NCBI GenBank assembly: GCA_964468345.1
Contig: CAYXVZ010000027.1
Span: forward strand, 11,184 to 75,183
Origin: DALYLB01 sp964468345
GTDB lineage: Bacteria > Acidobacteriota > Blastocatellia > RBC074
DNA: 64,000 bases
Direction: 5' to 3'
In this document: piece after piece, positions 1 through 7,942 of the stretch
Layout of the letters: every line of letters starts with the position of its first letter
Position numbering within the stretch: the first letter of the stretch is position 1
The notes under the pieces: generated by a model
What the model saw: only the letters and a program-made list of their open reading frames with translations
Databases searched by the model: none
Told to the model about the DNA's origin: nothing
Program-made: the position numbers and the translations under genes

Positions 1-2
1 AC

Positions 3-494
3 CATATCGTCGATGGCGGCTATTATGACAATTATGGCGTCTCTTCGATTGCGGAATGGCTCAATGAAAGCGCCCGCTCGGGCAAACAGAAAAGGCGGAT
101 TCTGATCGTGCAGATCCGGGCCTTTCCCATCGAGGATACTGCCCGCAAACCGAACCAGTCCGCGCTGCGCGGCTGGTTTTATCAGGCCTTCGCGCCCATT
201 TCAACGCTTCTGAACGTTCGAACCGCGGGGCAATACGCGCATAAGGATGTCGAAATGAAATTACTGAACGAAGTTCTCGAAAATCGCGGCATCGATGTCG
301 AGTTCGCCGATTTCGAATTTCAGTCTCCCACCATGGAACCCGCCGGCGGCGAGTCCTCGATGGGCGTCGCCCCACCGCTTTCCTGGCACCTCACGCGAAG
401 GCAAATGGAAGAAATCCGTCTCGAGTGGAAACGGCCCCGTTACGACGGCATGCGAGAGAAAGTGACGAATTTTTTATTTCCTCCGGCGACATGA
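3..494 (+). CDS. Patatin-like phospholipase, C-terminal part (5' end outside window)
   Basis: The frame is open from the window edge, so the N-terminal part with the oxyanion loop and GxSxG serine is missing. The visible part opens with VDGGYYDNYG, which matches the patatin DGG/DGA motif carrying the catalytic Asp of the Ser-Asp dyad. The remaining ~150 residues are a soluble helical tail without membrane segments, ending at a TGA at 492-494. Patatin-family proteins hydrolyse acyl esters of phospholipids and other lipids; many bacterial members are membrane-associated. The GTG at 108 is only an internal codon. No downstream partner follows within 240 bases. The family assignment rests on one motif and its context, so the exact substrate is unknown. 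Confidence 0.7.
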   Translation, partial: HIVDGGYYDNYGVSSIAEWLNESARSGKQKRRILIVQIRAFPIEDTARKPNQSALRGWFYQAFAPISTLLNVRTAGQYAHKDVEMKLLNEVLENRGIDVEFADFEFQSPTMEPAGGESSMGVAPPLSWHLTRRQMEEIRLEWKRPRYDGMREKVTNFLFPPAT

Positions 495-555
495 TTCAGC
501 CGGCAATTGCGCGTCCCGCGCTCCCGGCTGTCCGGAATGAGAATATTCCTCAATA

Positions 556-585
556 TTGACGGCTTTCAAAAAGCTGTGCTACAAA
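556..585 (+). promoter_or_regulatory. Possible sigma70 promoter upstream of the methyltransferase gene
   Basis: TTGACG at 556-561, an 18-nt spacer and TACAAA at 580-585 resemble -35 and -10 boxes. They sit about 150 bases upstream of the ATG at 737 in the 495-736 intergenic stretch, which shows nothing else clear. The match is partial. Confidence 0.3.
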
Positions 586-736
586 TGCATTTCCCAACAG
601 TTAAATTCACTTTCGACTTTAATATCTGAATCAATTCGATTTCTCCGGCATACCCAGCATGTCGGTTAAAGGGCGGGTTATAGAATAAAGGCGTACCCGC
701 TCACGGCGGAGCTTTGGCGCCTTTCTTAGCATATCC

Positions 737-1708
737 ATGAATCATTGTTTGCTTTGCCGATCAACAAGAGCTCAGATCCTGAGCAACAAGGATCGAAAAG
801 GAAAGGCACTGCGCACGGTCATCTGCGTGCAATGCGGCCTGGTGCGGACCGATCCGCTTCCCTCGGGCGAGGAGATCCGTGAATTTTACTCGCGAAACTA
901 TCGAGTAGAGTATATGAGAACCTGGCGGCCGACGCTGCGTCTCGTGCATCGGGCCGGCATCAACGCGCTGCATCGGTGGCGCGAACTACGGCCGATTCTC
1001 CGACCAGGGCAGAAAATCCTGGATGTCGGGGCGGGCGGAGGCGAATTCGTCTTCCTGCTGCAGAAACTTGGCTGGGATGCGCATGGTCTGGAACCCAATC
1101 TGGGGTACGGCAGCTATGCGGCAGAAGAACTGGGGGTTCCCATCGAAATCGGATTCGCGGAAACCACGGAAATCCCGCCACAATCGTTCGATGTCATCAC
1201 GCTCTATCACATTCTGGAACACTTTCGCGACCCGGCCGCGATCCTTTGCCGCATTCGCGAGTGGCTTCGCGACGACGGAACCCTGGTGATCGAAGTGCCC
1301 AACGTCGAGGCTGTCTGTCAGGCGCCGAGCCATGTCTTTCATCGGGCTCATCTCTATAATTTCAATCCTCAGACGCTGGAATTGTTTTGCCGGCAATGCG
1401 GTTTTTCAATCGAAAAAACTGTCCTTGCCGGCGATGGCGGTACGATTACGACTCGGCTGAAGAAGGCGAAAGCTCCCGTGGAAGGCGTCGGCGAACTGCC
1501 CGGCAACGCAGACCGAATCCAGGAAGTGTTTCGACGGCACACGGTTCTTCGCCATTATATGAGCCATTACCCCTATCTGCGTCCCATCCGGAAGATGGCG
1601 CAATACAGTCGCGAGTTTCTGGACGCACGACGCGCCGGGAACGGGCGCGAACTTCTCGAACAGCTTTATCGCTCCGCGAAATCCATCGGAACGCCATCGG
1701 AAGGATAA
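737..1708 (+). CDS. Class I SAM-dependent methyltransferase with N-terminal zinc-ribbon-like knuckle
   Basis: This 323-residue protein begins with two CxxC pairs (Cys4, Cys7, Cys30, Cys33) that look like a treble-clef or zinc-ribbon knuckle. A Rossmann methyltransferase core follows: motif I ILDVGAGGGEF near residues 93-103, an acidic residue after the second strand (LEPN), and the post-motif SFDVITLYHILEHF typical of Methyltransf_23 enzymes. The C-terminal ~110 residues are helical and not recognised. This architecture (CxxC head plus type-23 core) is common in enzymes acting on sugar-nucleotide or polyketide-like substrates, but nothing nearby identifies the substrate. It is monocistronic, with convergent genes downstream. 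Start chosen at the first ATG; the CxxC pair begins three residues later. Confidence 0.85.
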   Translation: MNHCLLCRSTRAQILSNKDRKGKALRTVICVQCGLVRTDPLPSGEEIREFYSRNYRVEYMRTWRPTLRLVHRAGINALHRWRELRPILRPGQKILDVGAGGGEFVFLLQKLGWDAHGLEPNLGYGSYAAEELGVPIEIGFAETTEIPPQSFDVITLYHILEHFRDPAAILCRIREWLRDDGTLVIEVPNVEAVCQAPSHVFHRAHLYNFNPQTLELFCRQCGFSIEKTVLAGDGGTITTRLKKAKAPVEGVGELPGNADRIQEVFRRHTVLRHYMSHYPYLRPIRKMAQYSREFLDARRAGNGRELLEQLYRSAKSIGTPSEG

Positions 1709-1774
1709 ATTCGAATGGGGGATTGTTGAGCTAAATCCCGGTATTCGTATCTCTGACAGAAACTGTTTGATCAC

Positions 1775-1803
1775 GGTAGGACAGGGCGGGAACCTGTCCT
1801 ACC
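1775..1803. repeat. Short hairpin repeat, GGTAGGACAGG family
   Basis: An 11-bp perfect inverted repeat (1775-1785 and 1793-1803) with a 7-nt centre lies between convergent genes ending at 1708 and 1878. The same arm word recurs in longer hairpins at 25461-25497 and, with one change, at 25524-25568. Confidence 0.85.
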
Positions 1804-1877
1804 AAAATGGCATTACTCTCTCTGCGATCTATATATCGCGCGAAACCCTCCGCCTGCCGCAATCACTATTGCAATCA

Positions 1878-3179
1878 TTACAAGCCAAAAACGCCGAACA
1901 ATACACACGCCAGCGTCATCACCACCGAGGCCCCGAATAAAAACGGCGCGGTGAATTTCTGGTGCTCGCCGAGATCGATGTCGGTGAGGCCGATCAATAA
2001 AAAGGTCGACGGCGTCAATGGACTGACCGGAAAACCCGTGGTCATCTGTCCCAGCAGGGCGGCCTGCGCGACCTGCACGGGCGCGACACCCAGCATGTTT
2101 GCGGCCTCCGCGACGACGGGCAACACGCCGAAATAGAACGAATCCGGATCGAAGAGCAGACTCAATGGCATGGCAACCAGTCCGAGCGCAAAAGGAAGGT
2201 GCTGCGCCTGCCCCGATGGAATGTAGCTCACGGCGGATTTCGCCATTGCCGCCAGCATTCCCGATTCTTTCATAACGCCGGTGAAAGCGCCGGCGGCAAT
2301 CAATACGCTGGCCATCATCAGGGCGGCCTTTGCGTGCGCATCGATCCGCTCGCGCTGCATCTTCACGCCGGGATAATTGATCAGCATCGCGAGCACCGTG
2401 CCGAGCATAAATACGACGGCCGGCTCGGCTTTGCCGCTGATCATCCCGCTGAGCAATAGAACGGTTAAGAAGATGTTCAGCCAGAACCTGCGCGGGCGTC
2501 GGAGCGATTTCTCGGCTTCGCTCAGATTTCTTTCGAAGAGCAAATTCGCCTGATCTCCCGCAACGAATCCCAAGCGCTTCTCTTCCCGTTTCCCCAGCCA
2601 CCACGCGGCGAGGAAGACATAGAGCAGGCCGACAAGCTGCGCGCGAATCAGCGGATTGAAAACTTCCGTCACCGGCAATCGCAGGGCCGCCGCCGCGCGC
2701 AACGTCGGCCCGCCCCAGGGCAGCATATTATTCACGCCGGCCGCCATCGCCGTCGCGCAGGCCAGCACGCGTTTGTCCATTTGCAATCGTTCATACAGCG
2801 GCAACAAGGCCGGGATCGTCACCAGAAACGTGACCGCGCCCGAACCGTCCAGATGGACAATCGCGGCCAGCAGCGCCGTGCCGAGAACGATTCGTTTCGG
2901 ATGCTGCCCGACCGCGTGCAATATGCGATCGATGATCGGATCGAGCATGCCTGCATCGGACATGATCCCGAAATAAAGAATGGCAAAGATGAACATCGCG
3001 GCCACCGGCGCGATGCCCTGAATGCCTTTGATGATGAAGCCGCCCGTCTTCAGGCCAAAGCCCGCGAATAGGGCCGTGAGCACCGGCACCGCGATCAAGG
3101 CCACAAGCGGAGAAACGCGCTTGCTCAGAATGGCGGCGGACATTGCGATGATAGTGACCAATCCGAGCGCAGCCAGCAT
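1878..3179 (-). CDS. CitMHS family citrate/metal-citrate transporter
   Basis: A 433-residue polytopic inner-membrane protein with about 11-12 hydrophobic segments. It resembles the CitMHS family, whose characterised members (Bacillus CitM and CitH) import divalent-metal-citrate complexes with protons. Supporting stretches are the N-terminal LGLVTIIAMSAAILSKRVSP, the internal ATAMAAGVNNMLPWGGPT and DPDSFYFGVLPVV, typical of the family. It is the last gene of a minus-strand operon; its ATG shares one base with the TGA of the small AtuA-like gene upstream, so translation is probably coupled. The association with AtuA-type proteins suggests uptake of a carboxylate, not necessarily citrate. Substrate is inferred only from family. 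Confidence 0.88.
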   Translation of the reverse strand: MLAALGLVTIIAMSAAILSKRVSPLVALIAVPVLTALFAGFGLKTGGFIIKGIQGIAPVAAMFIFAILYFGIMSDAGMLDPIIDRILHAVGQHPKRIVLGTALLAAIVHLDGSGAVTFLVTIPALLPLYERLQMDKRVLACATAMAAGVNNMLPWGGPTLRAAAALRLPVTEVFNPLIRAQLVGLLYVFLAAWWLGKREEKRLGFVAGDQANLLFERNLSEAEKSLRRPRRFWLNIFLTVLLLSGMISGKAEPAVVFMLGTVLAMLINYPGVKMQRERIDAHAKAALMMASVLIAAGAFTGVMKESGMLAAMAKSAVSYIPSGQAQHLPFALGLVAMPLSLLFDPDSFYFGVLPVVAEAANMLGVAPVQVAQAALLGQMTTGFPVSPLTPSTFLLIGLTDIDLGEHQKFTAPFLFGASVVMTLACVLFGVFGL

Positions 3180-3541
3180 CAGGCATGTTCCTCCGCGGTC
3201 CTTCGAACAGCGATTTCTTCCGGGACTTCGATCGGCAGGCTCAACAATAAAAACGACAGCGTCTTGCCGTGCGTATCCAGATTCATCGAATCGTTCACGC
3301 CGCCATCCAGGGCTTCTTCCAAAACAAAGTTCATCGCGCAGAGTTTCGGCAGCACATACCTGCGCACCGCGGACGGGCGGCGATGCCGGAAGAGTTCCGC
3401 AACGCGCGCCTCCGTCACCTGCTCGACCAGCAGCGGGAAATCGTCCGGCCGATAAGCAATCACACTGAGATTCACCGTGCCGCCCTTGTCACCGGCTCGG
3501 CTGTGCGCGAGTTGATGCAGTTCGATGGATCGGATGTTCAT
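3179..3541 (-). CDS. AtuA-like C-terminal domain protein (stand-alone)
   Basis: A 120-residue soluble protein resembling the ferredoxin-fold domain that in many genomes follows the DUF1446 domain of AtuA (acyclic terpene utilisation) either as a fusion or as a separate gene. The N-terminal HQLAHSRAGDKGGTVNLSV is the characteristic signature. The ATG at 3541 has GGAG four bases upstream and begins MNIRSIEL; the longer frame upstream enters a fragment of repeat DNA (near 3559-3590) and was rejected. It overlaps the CitMHS gene by one base downstream. The larger AtuA partner is encoded upstream at 4035-5375, separated by 490 bases of repeat-rich DNA. The reaction is not known from sequence; an acyl-CoA-type substrate is the family inference. 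Confidence 0.82.
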   Translation of the reverse strand: MNIRSIELHQLAHSRAGDKGGTVNLSVIAYRPDDFPLLVEQVTEARVAELFRHRRPSAVRRYVLPKLCAMNFVLEEALDGGVNDSMNLDTHGKTLSFLLLSLPIEVPEEIAVRRTAEEHA

Positions 3542-3635
3542 GACTCCAAGAAAAATGCAGTCTCCCACGAAGTCACACGAAGGAGCACGAAGTAAAGGCC
3601 GGAGGAAATTCTCCGAATGTCATATTCACCTTCCA

Positions 3636-3808
3636 CCGCGTTAGCGGTGGTTGACTTTAGCCGTGGGCGAAGCCCACGGGAGAATGGCAAAGGGTTCGCG
3701 TCGCGTCAGCGACGTCTGAATTCAGGCGTCGCTGACGCGACGCGAAAAGAATTCATCACGGTCCGTGGGCTTCGCCCACGGCTAATGTCAACCGTCGCTA
3801 ACGCGACG
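3636..3808. repeat. Nested long inverted repeat
   Basis: The outer arms (about 3637-3681 and 3773-3806) contain GCCGTGGGCGAAGCCCACGG-type words facing their reverse complement. The inner arms (3695-3714 and 3727-3746) form a second perfect 20-bp stem around a short centre. The element fills most of the 490-base space inside the AtuA operon. Just upstream, 3559-3590 holds a half-element of the CACGAAG word family. Confidence 0.85.
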
Positions 3809-3891
3809 AAGAGTTTTCATGCCATGGAGGATTTCCTTCGGCCAATGCTCGAGCCAATTTCATTTCAGTTCATGGAAATTCCGCGAATTAC

Positions 3892-3968
3892 TTGCCACGA
3901 ATGAACACAAATGTTCTTCAAGATCCGGCATAGCATCATTCATGCTTATCCGTGTAGATTCGTGGCTG
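3892..3968. repeat. Degenerate inverted repeat of the CCACGAAT word family
   Basis: GCCACGAATGAACAC near 3892 faces GTGTAGATTCGTGGC near 3953-3968. The arms are imperfect. Related words occur at 27832-27908. Confidence 0.6.
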
Positions 3969-4034
3969 ACCAAACAAGCACCTATAAGCCGATTAAGTTC
4001 TCCTTCCTTGGTACTCCATCGTGGGAGATGCTTT

Positions 4035-5375
4035 TTATTCCAGAAATATAAAGGACGACGGGACAAGCTCTCGCGGCACAAAACAGGAGACGGAATTGAG
4101 CCGCGGCGTGAGTGCAGTTCGAATGCCGCCGCCGCCCGCGGGGCCGCAGGTATAAAGCGCCGTGATCTCGCGCAACAATCGCTCGACCGGTTCGCGTTCC
4201 GCATGCACGCCGGCGATGCGCAGCCGTACATCGCGCGCGCTGCCGGCCAGCGCATTCGACATCGCATCCCCACGATCATCGGCGAAGACGCTGAGCCCGC
4301 CGATCAAATCGAAACGCATCCGCAGCGCCTGGTCCATTCGTTTTTGAATGACCTCCGCCGCGAGCCGGGCGCGCGCTTCGGCATTCGGGCCGGCATAAGA
4401 GATCTCGCCTTCAGCCAACCAGCCGCCATTGAAACAGATCAGCGCCTTGAGCGTATCCGGCCTGCGATGGCCTCGAATGTCTGTGACAGCGACGCGGTTC
4501 TCGCCGAGTTCCCGCACGTCGACATCGGAGATATCGGCAATCACATCCGGCGTCAGATAGGCCGATGGATCGTGAAGCTCATAAAGCAATTGTTCCTTGA
4601 CGGTCCGCGCGTTCACGAGACCGCCGGTATTATCCGCTTTGCCGATTACAAACGATCCATCCGGCTGCATCTCCGCCAAAGGAAAGCCCACGTTGTGAAG
4701 GTCCGGGACATCTTTTAATCCCGGATCGGCGAAATACCCGCCCGTGACCTGCGCGCCGCATTCGAGCAGATGTCCCGCCATCGTGGCGCGCCCGAGTTTG
4801 TCCCATTCATCTTCACGCCAATCAAAAGCCGCCATCGCCGGGCCGACAACAAGCGAGGGATCAGCGACGCGCCCCGTCACGACGACCTGTGCCCCGGCCC
4901 GCAGGGCCGCGGCGATCGATGCCGCGCCGAGGTACACGTTCGCGCTGACAATCTCGCGGCTGTTGTCTTCCGGCGAAAGATATTCCCCCAGCCAGGGGGC
5001 TTGCGAAACATCATCCCCCTGCACAATCGCGATGCGAATGTGTTGAATGCCCTGCTCCCGGGCCATCTCACGAATGACGCGCGCCGCGGCCATCGGATTC
5101 GCCGCGCCGAAGTTGCTGACGATCGGAATTTCATTTTCGACGCAGCGCCGCAGCACGGGCCGGATCATCGGCTCCAGCAAGGGCGCGTAGCCATGTTCCG
5201 GCCGCTTGCGCCGATCGAGTTGCGCCAGCGCCAAGGTGCGTTCGGCCAGCATCTCAAAAATCAAAACGCCGTGTGTGCCGCGCGCTATCATCGTCTCGAC
5301 AAGCGGCGACGCCGCATCGGTCCGATCGCCGCCGAAGCCGGCTGCACATCCGATGGTCAGGGATGGTTGTGTCAT
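4035..5375 (-). CDS. AtuA family protein (DUF1446)
   Basis: A 446-residue soluble protein of the DUF1446/AtuA family. Recognisable features are the N-terminal glycine-rich IGCAAGFGGDRTDAA, the central VVTGRVADPSLVVGPA and the YFADPGLKDVPDLHNVGFP segment. AtuA takes its name from the Pseudomonas acyclic terpene (citronellol/geraniol) utilisation cluster, where its exact reaction is not settled. In this genome the C-terminal AtuA-like domain is a separate gene (3179-3541) and a CitMHS transporter ends the operon, so the unit probably imports and processes a branched or carboxylated acid. No atuB-atuH partners such as acyl-CoA carboxylase subunits appear in the window. The start ATG is the first in frame; upstream is a repeat region. 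Confidence 0.87.
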   Translation of the reverse strand: MTQPSLTIGCAAGFGGDRTDAASPLVETMIARGTHGVLIFEMLAERTLALAQLDRRKRPEHGYAPLLEPMIRPVLRRCVENEIPIVSNFGAANPMAAARVIREMAREQGIQHIRIAIVQGDDVSQAPWLGEYLSPEDNSREIVSANVYLGAASIAAALRAGAQVVVTGRVADPSLVVGPAMAAFDWREDEWDKLGRATMAGHLLECGAQVTGGYFADPGLKDVPDLHNVGFPLAEMQPDGSFVIGKADNTGGLVNARTVKEQLLYELHDPSAYLTPDVIADISDVDVRELGENRVAVTDIRGHRRPDTLKALICFNGGWLAEGEISYAGPNAEARARLAAEVIQKRMDQALRMRFDLIGGLSVFADDRGDAMSNALAGSARDVRLRIAGVHAEREPVERLLREITALYTCGPAGGGGIRTALTPRLNSVSCFVPRELVPSSFIFLE

Positions 5376-5453
5376 GGAAATTCAGGATCGATTGCAGGCG
5401 GCACAGTAGCCGAGTCAGGGCGGATCGGCAATGCATTTCCAGTAAAGTTCCGC

Positions 5454-5754
5454 GCAACCAAAGGAAAGAAGAGAGAGAACGGAACAAACGAAAAAAACGG
5501 AACAGACGAACTGCTATAGATTTCAAGAAAATTCACCACGAAGAAACGAAGAGCACGAAGAGAAGAATAGGAGGATTTATTGGGCCTTTCCCTTTTCCTT
5601 CGTGCTCTTCGTTTCTTCGTGGTGAATTTCTTTTTCTTAAGGACTATATTTGAGCTTTCGTCTATTCCTTTATTTTCGTTTGTTCCGTTCTCTCTCTCTT
5701 CCTTCCTTTGGTTGCGGCTTTGCTGCTTCGTGCTCTTCGTTTCTTCGTGGTGAA
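5454..5754. repeat. Triple composite: hairpin inside a hairpin plus a third direct arm
   Basis: The outer arms (about 5454-5510 and 5652-5716) belong to the GGAACAAACGAAAATAACGG word family and include CAACCAAAGGAAAGAAGAG against its complement. Inside lies a perfect 29-bp stem (5532-5560 and 5598-5626) of the CACGAAGAAACGAAGAGCAC family. A third copy of the inner right arm, identical to it, sits at 5726-5754. The whole fills the divergent space between 5375 and 5878. Confidence 0.93.
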
Positions 5755-5877
5755 ATTCTTTTCCGCGTCCTTGCCTGTGATCTAGAGCAAGTTTTTCCCC
5801 CAATTCATTGCAAAGGTCACGGGTCTCCCACAAAATACCCGGTTGGTAAAACCAATTTTCCCGAACCGGAACCAATA

Positions 5878-7017
5878 ATGAAAATCTACTTGTGCCCGAT
5901 CGCTGCATTTCTATGCTGCCTGCTGGCGGCTGCGCCGTTCACTGCCCAGTCATCACAATTGGCTCCGCTTCGCCTTGCCGTTGCGGGGCTGGCGCACGGC
6001 CATGCGCCGATGATTCTCGGCCGCAAGGATCGCGGCGACGTGCAGATCGTGGGCATTTATGAACCGCAGCGCGAAGTGGCCGAGAAATACGCCAAGCGGT
6101 ACAACCTGGCAGCCGGTCTGTTTTATACCGACCTGCCCAAAATGCTCGATGAATTGAAGCCCGTTGCCGTCTCTTCTTTCGGCACGACCTTCGATCATCT
6201 TTCGGTTGTGCAGGCCTGTGCGCCGCGCGGCATTCATGTGATGGTTGAAAAGCCGCTGGCCGTCAGCCTCCAGCACGCCTTGCAAATCGAGGCGCTGGCC
6301 AAGAAACATAAGATTCACGTCCTGACGAATTACGAAACGACATGGTATGCCAGCAACCATGCCGCGTATGAGATGGCGCGGATGGAAAAGGCCATCGGAC
6401 CGCTGCGCAAGATCGTCATTCACGATGGCCATATGGGACCGAAGGAAATCAACGTGCCGCCCGAGTTTTTCAAATGGCTGACTGATCCCGTGCTTAACGG
6501 CGGCGGGGCGTTGATGGATTTCGGCTGTTATGGCGCGAATCTCGCGACGTGGCTGATGGACGGAGAAGAACCGCAGACCGTCACGGCCGTGCGGCAACAG
6601 ATCAAACCGGAGATCTATCCCAAAGTCGATGACGAAGCCACGATCATTCTCGGCTATTGTCACTCGCAGGCCATCATACAGGCCTCGTGGAACTGGCCGA
6701 CGCATCGGAAGGACACGGAAGTATACGGGCGCGACGGTTATGTGCATGCGATCGATGGCCGGAACCTGCGGCTGCGCAAACCGGGCGATGAACAGGAACG
6801 GACGCAGGCGCTCGATCGCCGGCCCGCGCCGTTCGACGAGCCCTTTGCGTATTTCGCCGGCGTCATCCAGGGCAAGATCCAGCTCGGGCCGACGGACCTC
6901 TCATCGCTTCAAAACAATATGAGCGTGATGCGCATTCTGGATGCAGCGACGCGCTCGGCGGTCACGGGAAAGTCCGTGAAGCTTTCCACCGCGGCCTGCA
7001 AGCCAGAAAGCCGGTAG
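5878..7017 (+). CDS. Secreted Gfo/Idh/MocA-family oxidoreductase
   Basis: A 379-residue protein. Residues 1-24 form a signal peptide (MKIYLCPIAAFLCCLLAAAP, then AQSS). A Rossmann domain starts at LRLAVAGLAHGHAP, followed by the EKP motif (VMVEKPLAVS) whose Lys is catalytic in the family, and a C-terminal alpha/beta domain with FGCYGANLATWL. Family members oxidise or isomerise sugars and cyclitols with tightly bound NAD. A signal peptide on such a protein is frequent in Acidobacteriota and Planctomycetota and implies a periplasmic role. The ATG at 5878 starts the signal peptide; the upstream frame runs into the composite repeat and is not coding. The dioxygenase gene follows after about 10 bases, so they are probably co-transcribed. 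Confidence 0.85.
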   Translation: MKIYLCPIAAFLCCLLAAAPFTAQSSQLAPLRLAVAGLAHGHAPMILGRKDRGDVQIVGIYEPQREVAEKYAKRYNLAAGLFYTDLPKMLDELKPVAVSSFGTTFDHLSVVQACAPRGIHVMVEKPLAVSLQHALQIEALAKKHKIHVLTNYETTWYASNHAAYEMARMEKAIGPLRKIVIHDGHMGPKEINVPPEFFKWLTDPVLNGGGALMDFGCYGANLATWLMDGEEPQTVTAVRQQIKPEIYPKVDDEATIILGYCHSQAIIQASWNWPTHRKDTEVYGRDGYVHAIDGRNLRLRKPGDEQERTQALDRRPAPFDEPFAYFAGVIQGKIQLGPTDLSSLQNNMSVMRILDAATRSAVTGKSVKLSTAACKPESR

Positions 7018-7027
7018 AGGATTCGTG

Positions 7028-7807
7028 ATGACCTCTCTGATGCCGACAATCTTCTTCGGGCATGGCAATCCCATGAATGCCCTGCTGGACAATCAATACA
7101 CGCAAGGTTGGGCCGAGATCGGCGTCTCGCTTCCGCGTCCCAAAGCGATCCTTTGCATTTCCGCCCACTGGTATGGGTCGGGCACGGCCGTAACAGCCAT
7201 GGCACGGCCGCGCACGATCCATGATTTCGGCGGCTTTCCGCAAGAACTATACGAAGTGCAATACCCCGCGCCCGGCGATCCCGCGCTGGCCGAACGCGTG
7301 CAGGCATTGCTCGCCCCGGTTTCGGTTCGGCTCGATCATGAATGGGGCCATGATCATGGAAACTGGTCGGTGCTTTGCCGCGTCTATCCCCATGCAGAGA
7401 TTCCCATCGTTCAATTGAGCCTGGACGCGCGAATTTCCGCGGCGGCGCATTATGATCTGGCCAAACGCCTTGCGCCATTGCGCGAGGAAGGCATTCTGAT
7501 CGCGGGCAGCGGCAACCTGATTCATAACCTGCGTGCTTACGCCTGGGGCCGCGATGATGTCGAACCGTATGACTGGGCTTCTCGTTTTGAAACGCTCGCG
7601 CGCGGCTTGATCACAGCCGGCGACCACGCGCCGCTCATCGCGTATGAATCGTTGGGCCGCGATGCGATGCTCTCGATCCCAACGCCGGAGCACTATCTGC
7701 CGCTGCTGTACACCCTGGCGCTGCAACGGGAAGGCGAAGCGGTCTACTTCCCTATCGAAGGCATCGAAGGCGGTTCGATTTCAATGTTGTCGGTTCAAAT
7801 CGGATAA
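7028..7807 (+). CDS. ygiD: 4,5-DOPA-extradiol-dioxygenase-like enzyme (YgiD/LigB family)
   Basis: A 259-residue cytosolic protein matching the class III extradiol ring-cleavage dioxygenase family represented by E. coli YgiD. Metal-ligand regions are visible: FFGHGNPMNAL near the N-terminus, ISAHWYGSG, EWGHDHGNWSVL and IAGSGNLIHNLRAY. The length agrees with the family (260-270). Such enzymes cleave catecholic substrates such as DOPA using a single Zn or Fe ion. A GTG at 7025 directly precedes the ATG at 7028; I chose the ATG. It lies about 10 bases after the oxidoreductase stop, suggesting one transcript. Substrate in this organism is unknown. Confidence 0.87.
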   Translation: MTSLMPTIFFGHGNPMNALLDNQYTQGWAEIGVSLPRPKAILCISAHWYGSGTAVTAMARPRTIHDFGGFPQELYEVQYPAPGDPALAERVQALLAPVSVRLDHEWGHDHGNWSVLCRVYPHAEIPIVQLSLDARISAAAHYDLAKRLAPLREEGILIAGSGNLIHNLRAYAWGRDDVEPYDWASRFETLARGLITAGDHAPLIAYESLGRDAMLSIPTPEHYLPLLYTLALQREGEAVYFPIEGIEGGSISMLSVQIG

Positions 7808-7824
7808 ATAAATTCATAAGAAGG

Positions 7825-7914
7825 TTTGCCACAGAGTCACAGAGGCACGGAGAGATGAAGGACTTCTCTCCAAACTCTTTTCTTCTCTCCGTGCCTCCGT
7901 GACTCTGTGGCAAA
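7825..7914. repeat. Long hairpin, CACAGAGTCACAGAGGCACGG word family
   Basis: The 31-bp arms (7825-7855 and 7884-7914) differ at one position, a transition. The arm consists of drifting CACAGAG/CACGGAG words. The element sits between ygiD and the PQQ propeller gene, same strand. Confidence 0.92.
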
Positions 7915-7942
7915 AACATACTCACTCAAGGAGTCATCTCGC

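Noticed and set aside
5454..5754. CRISPR array
   Set aside because: Repeats are inverted and nested, with no regular spacers and no cas genes anywhere in the window.
5372..5908. Open frames reading through the nested repeat
   Set aside because: They translate the repeat words (Thr/Lys/Glu and Phe/Arg/Ser patterns) and have no conserved domain.
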